This document shows positions 63,221 through 64,000 of a DNA stretch of 64,000 bases, piece after piece. Numbering within the stretch: the stretch's first letter is position 1; each line of letters opens with the position of its first letter. The notes under the pieces are model-generated. The model was not told where the DNA came from, made no database searches, and worked only from the letters and a program-made list of their open reading frames with translations. The translations under genes were made by a program, and so were the position numbers. Origin of the DNA: an uncultured Collinsella sp. (GTDB lineage: Bacteria > Actinomycetota > Coriobacteriia > Coriobacteriales > Coriobacteriaceae); contig CABUQG010000004.1 in NCBI GenBank assembly GCA_902493535.1, positions 1 to 64,000 of the forward strand, in the 5' to 3' direction.

Positions 63221-64000
63221 ATGAACACTATCCAGATCAATCCGGCCGACAACGTGATCGTCGCGCTGTCGCCGCTTGCCAAGGGCACCGCCGTCGCGGT
63301 TCCCGGGGTGGGCGAGGTCGTGGCCGCGGAGGATATTCCGCAGGGCCATAAGATGGCGGTGCGCTCGATTGCCGCCGGCGAGGACGTCATTAAGTACGGC
63401 CTTCCTATCGGACACGTGACGGGCGATGTCCAGCCCGGTCAGTGGCTCCACACGCACAATGTGAAGACCAACCTTTCGGGCGAGGTCGAGTACACCTACA
63501 ACCCCACGCATCCGGTCGTTGAGTCGGTTGAGCCCGAGACCTTTATGGGGTTCCGCCGCGCCGACGGTCGTGCCGCGACGCGCAACGAGCTGTGGATCAT
63601 CCCCACGGTCGGCTGTGTCAACGAAGTCGCCCGTGCCATGTGCGAGCAGGCCCAGGATCTGGTCGATGGCTCGCTGGAGGGCGTCTACTACTTCCCGCAT
63701 CCGTTCGGTTGCTCGCAGACCGGCGCCGACCATGTCCAGACGCGTCGTCTGCTGGTGGCGCTCTCGCGTCACCCTAATGCGGCCGGCGTGCTGTTCCTGT
63801 CGCTCGGTTGCGAGAACTGCACACACCAGCAGGTGCTCGACGAGCTCGGTGACTTCGATCACGAGCGCGTTCGCTTTCTCACCTGCCAGGATGTAACCGA
63901 CGAGCAAATCGAGGGCCACAAGATTCTGGCCGAGCTGGCAGACCTGGCAAAGCAGTCCAAGCGCGAGCCCATTCCGGCCTCCGAGCTGGTCATTGGTCTT
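63221..64000 (+). CDS. uxaA: Altronate dehydratase, 3' end outside window
   Basis: Dehydrates D-altronate to 2-keto-3-deoxygluconate. The frame is open from the ATG at 63221 to the window end (260 codons, no stop). The N-terminal SAF domain (NPADNVIVALSPLAKGTAVA, KYGLPIGHVTGDVQPGQWLH) is followed by the catalytic domain start (GFRRADGRAATRNELWIIPTVGCVN, FPHPFGCSQTG, LGCENCTHQQV). The expected full length is about 490 residues. A weak AGGACC site precedes the start. It completes the galacturonate-to-KDG steps with uxaC and uxaB. Confidence 0.93.
   Translation, partial: MNTIQINPADNVIVALSPLAKGTAVAVPGVGEVVAAEDIPQGHKMAVRSIAAGEDVIKYGLPIGHVTGDVQPGQWLHTHNVKTNLSGEVEYTYNPTHPVVESVEPETFMGFRRADGRAATRNELWIIPTVGCVNEVARAMCEQAQDLVDGSLEGVYYFPHPFGCSQTGADHVQTRRLLVALSRHPNAAGVLFLSLGCENCTHQQVLDELGDFDHERVRFLTCQDVTDEQIEGHKILAELADLAKQSKREPIPASELVIGL

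Overview
The window looks like chromosomal DNA of a high-GC Gram-positive gut bacterium of the class Coriobacteriia, most likely Collinsella or a close relative. This is inferred from the gene mix (VanRS-like and PhoBR-like two-component systems, YhgE/Pip membrane proteins, a FeoA-FeoA-FeoB-Cys-rich iron module, anaerobic sugar-acid catabolism, no respiratory genes) and from strong G/C bias at third codon positions. No phage, insertion sequence, plasmid or CRISPR array is visible.

Layout. 1-9.8 kb: 3' end of a GH5-type protein, then housekeeping genes (rsmI, metG, rsmA, a TatD-type hydrolase, tRNA-Leu, a stomatin-like protein, rlmH, proC, a 57-aa membrane protein, serS). 9.9-14.2 kb: an unknown small gene behind a LexA-like box, three near-identical tRNA-Arg(ACG) genes embedded in repeats, an 813-aa TPR protein and tRNA-Ser. 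14.3-21 kb: a D-Ala-D-Ala carboxypeptidase divergent from a VanRS-like pair, then pstB and a PhoBR-like pair. 21.2-23.3 kb: a tyrosine-phosphorylation module for polysaccharide control (cpsC, cpsD, cpsB types). 23.3-31.5 kb: a GNAT, htpG and two tandem YhgE/Pip proteins. 31.7-39.1 kb: EamA transporter, M20 amidohydrolase, truncated MFS gene, hisS, ppc. 40-45.4 kb: a nickel lactate-racemase island (larA, larD-like channel on +; serB, larB, larC, tetR on -). 45.6-54.2 kb: aspS, then lacI divergent from a beta-galactosidase operon with three identical operators, and an APC permease. 54.6-58.4 kb: HPr and ferrous-iron uptake. 58.6-64 kb: a LacI regulator and hexuronate genes uxaC, uxaB and the start of uxaA.

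Functional themes. Host- and diet-derived sugars (beta-galactosides, hexuronates) are taken into central metabolism; ppc can provide anaplerotic C4 acids; the lar genes interconvert lactate isomers; feo genes import Fe2+. The HPr has Asp at position 46, where Gram-positive HPr normally has the regulatory Ser.

The most striking feature is intergenic. Many gaps between genes hold long, near-perfect hairpins. Two of them (39121-39260 and 42047-42184) share an identical hinge and tip while their arms differ in both strands together. Others occur as tandem triplets, as a 236-bp element with 45-bp inverted termini, and as a roughly 95-bp module that separates duplicated tRNA 3' ends. These repeat families are the best candidates here for something undescribed.
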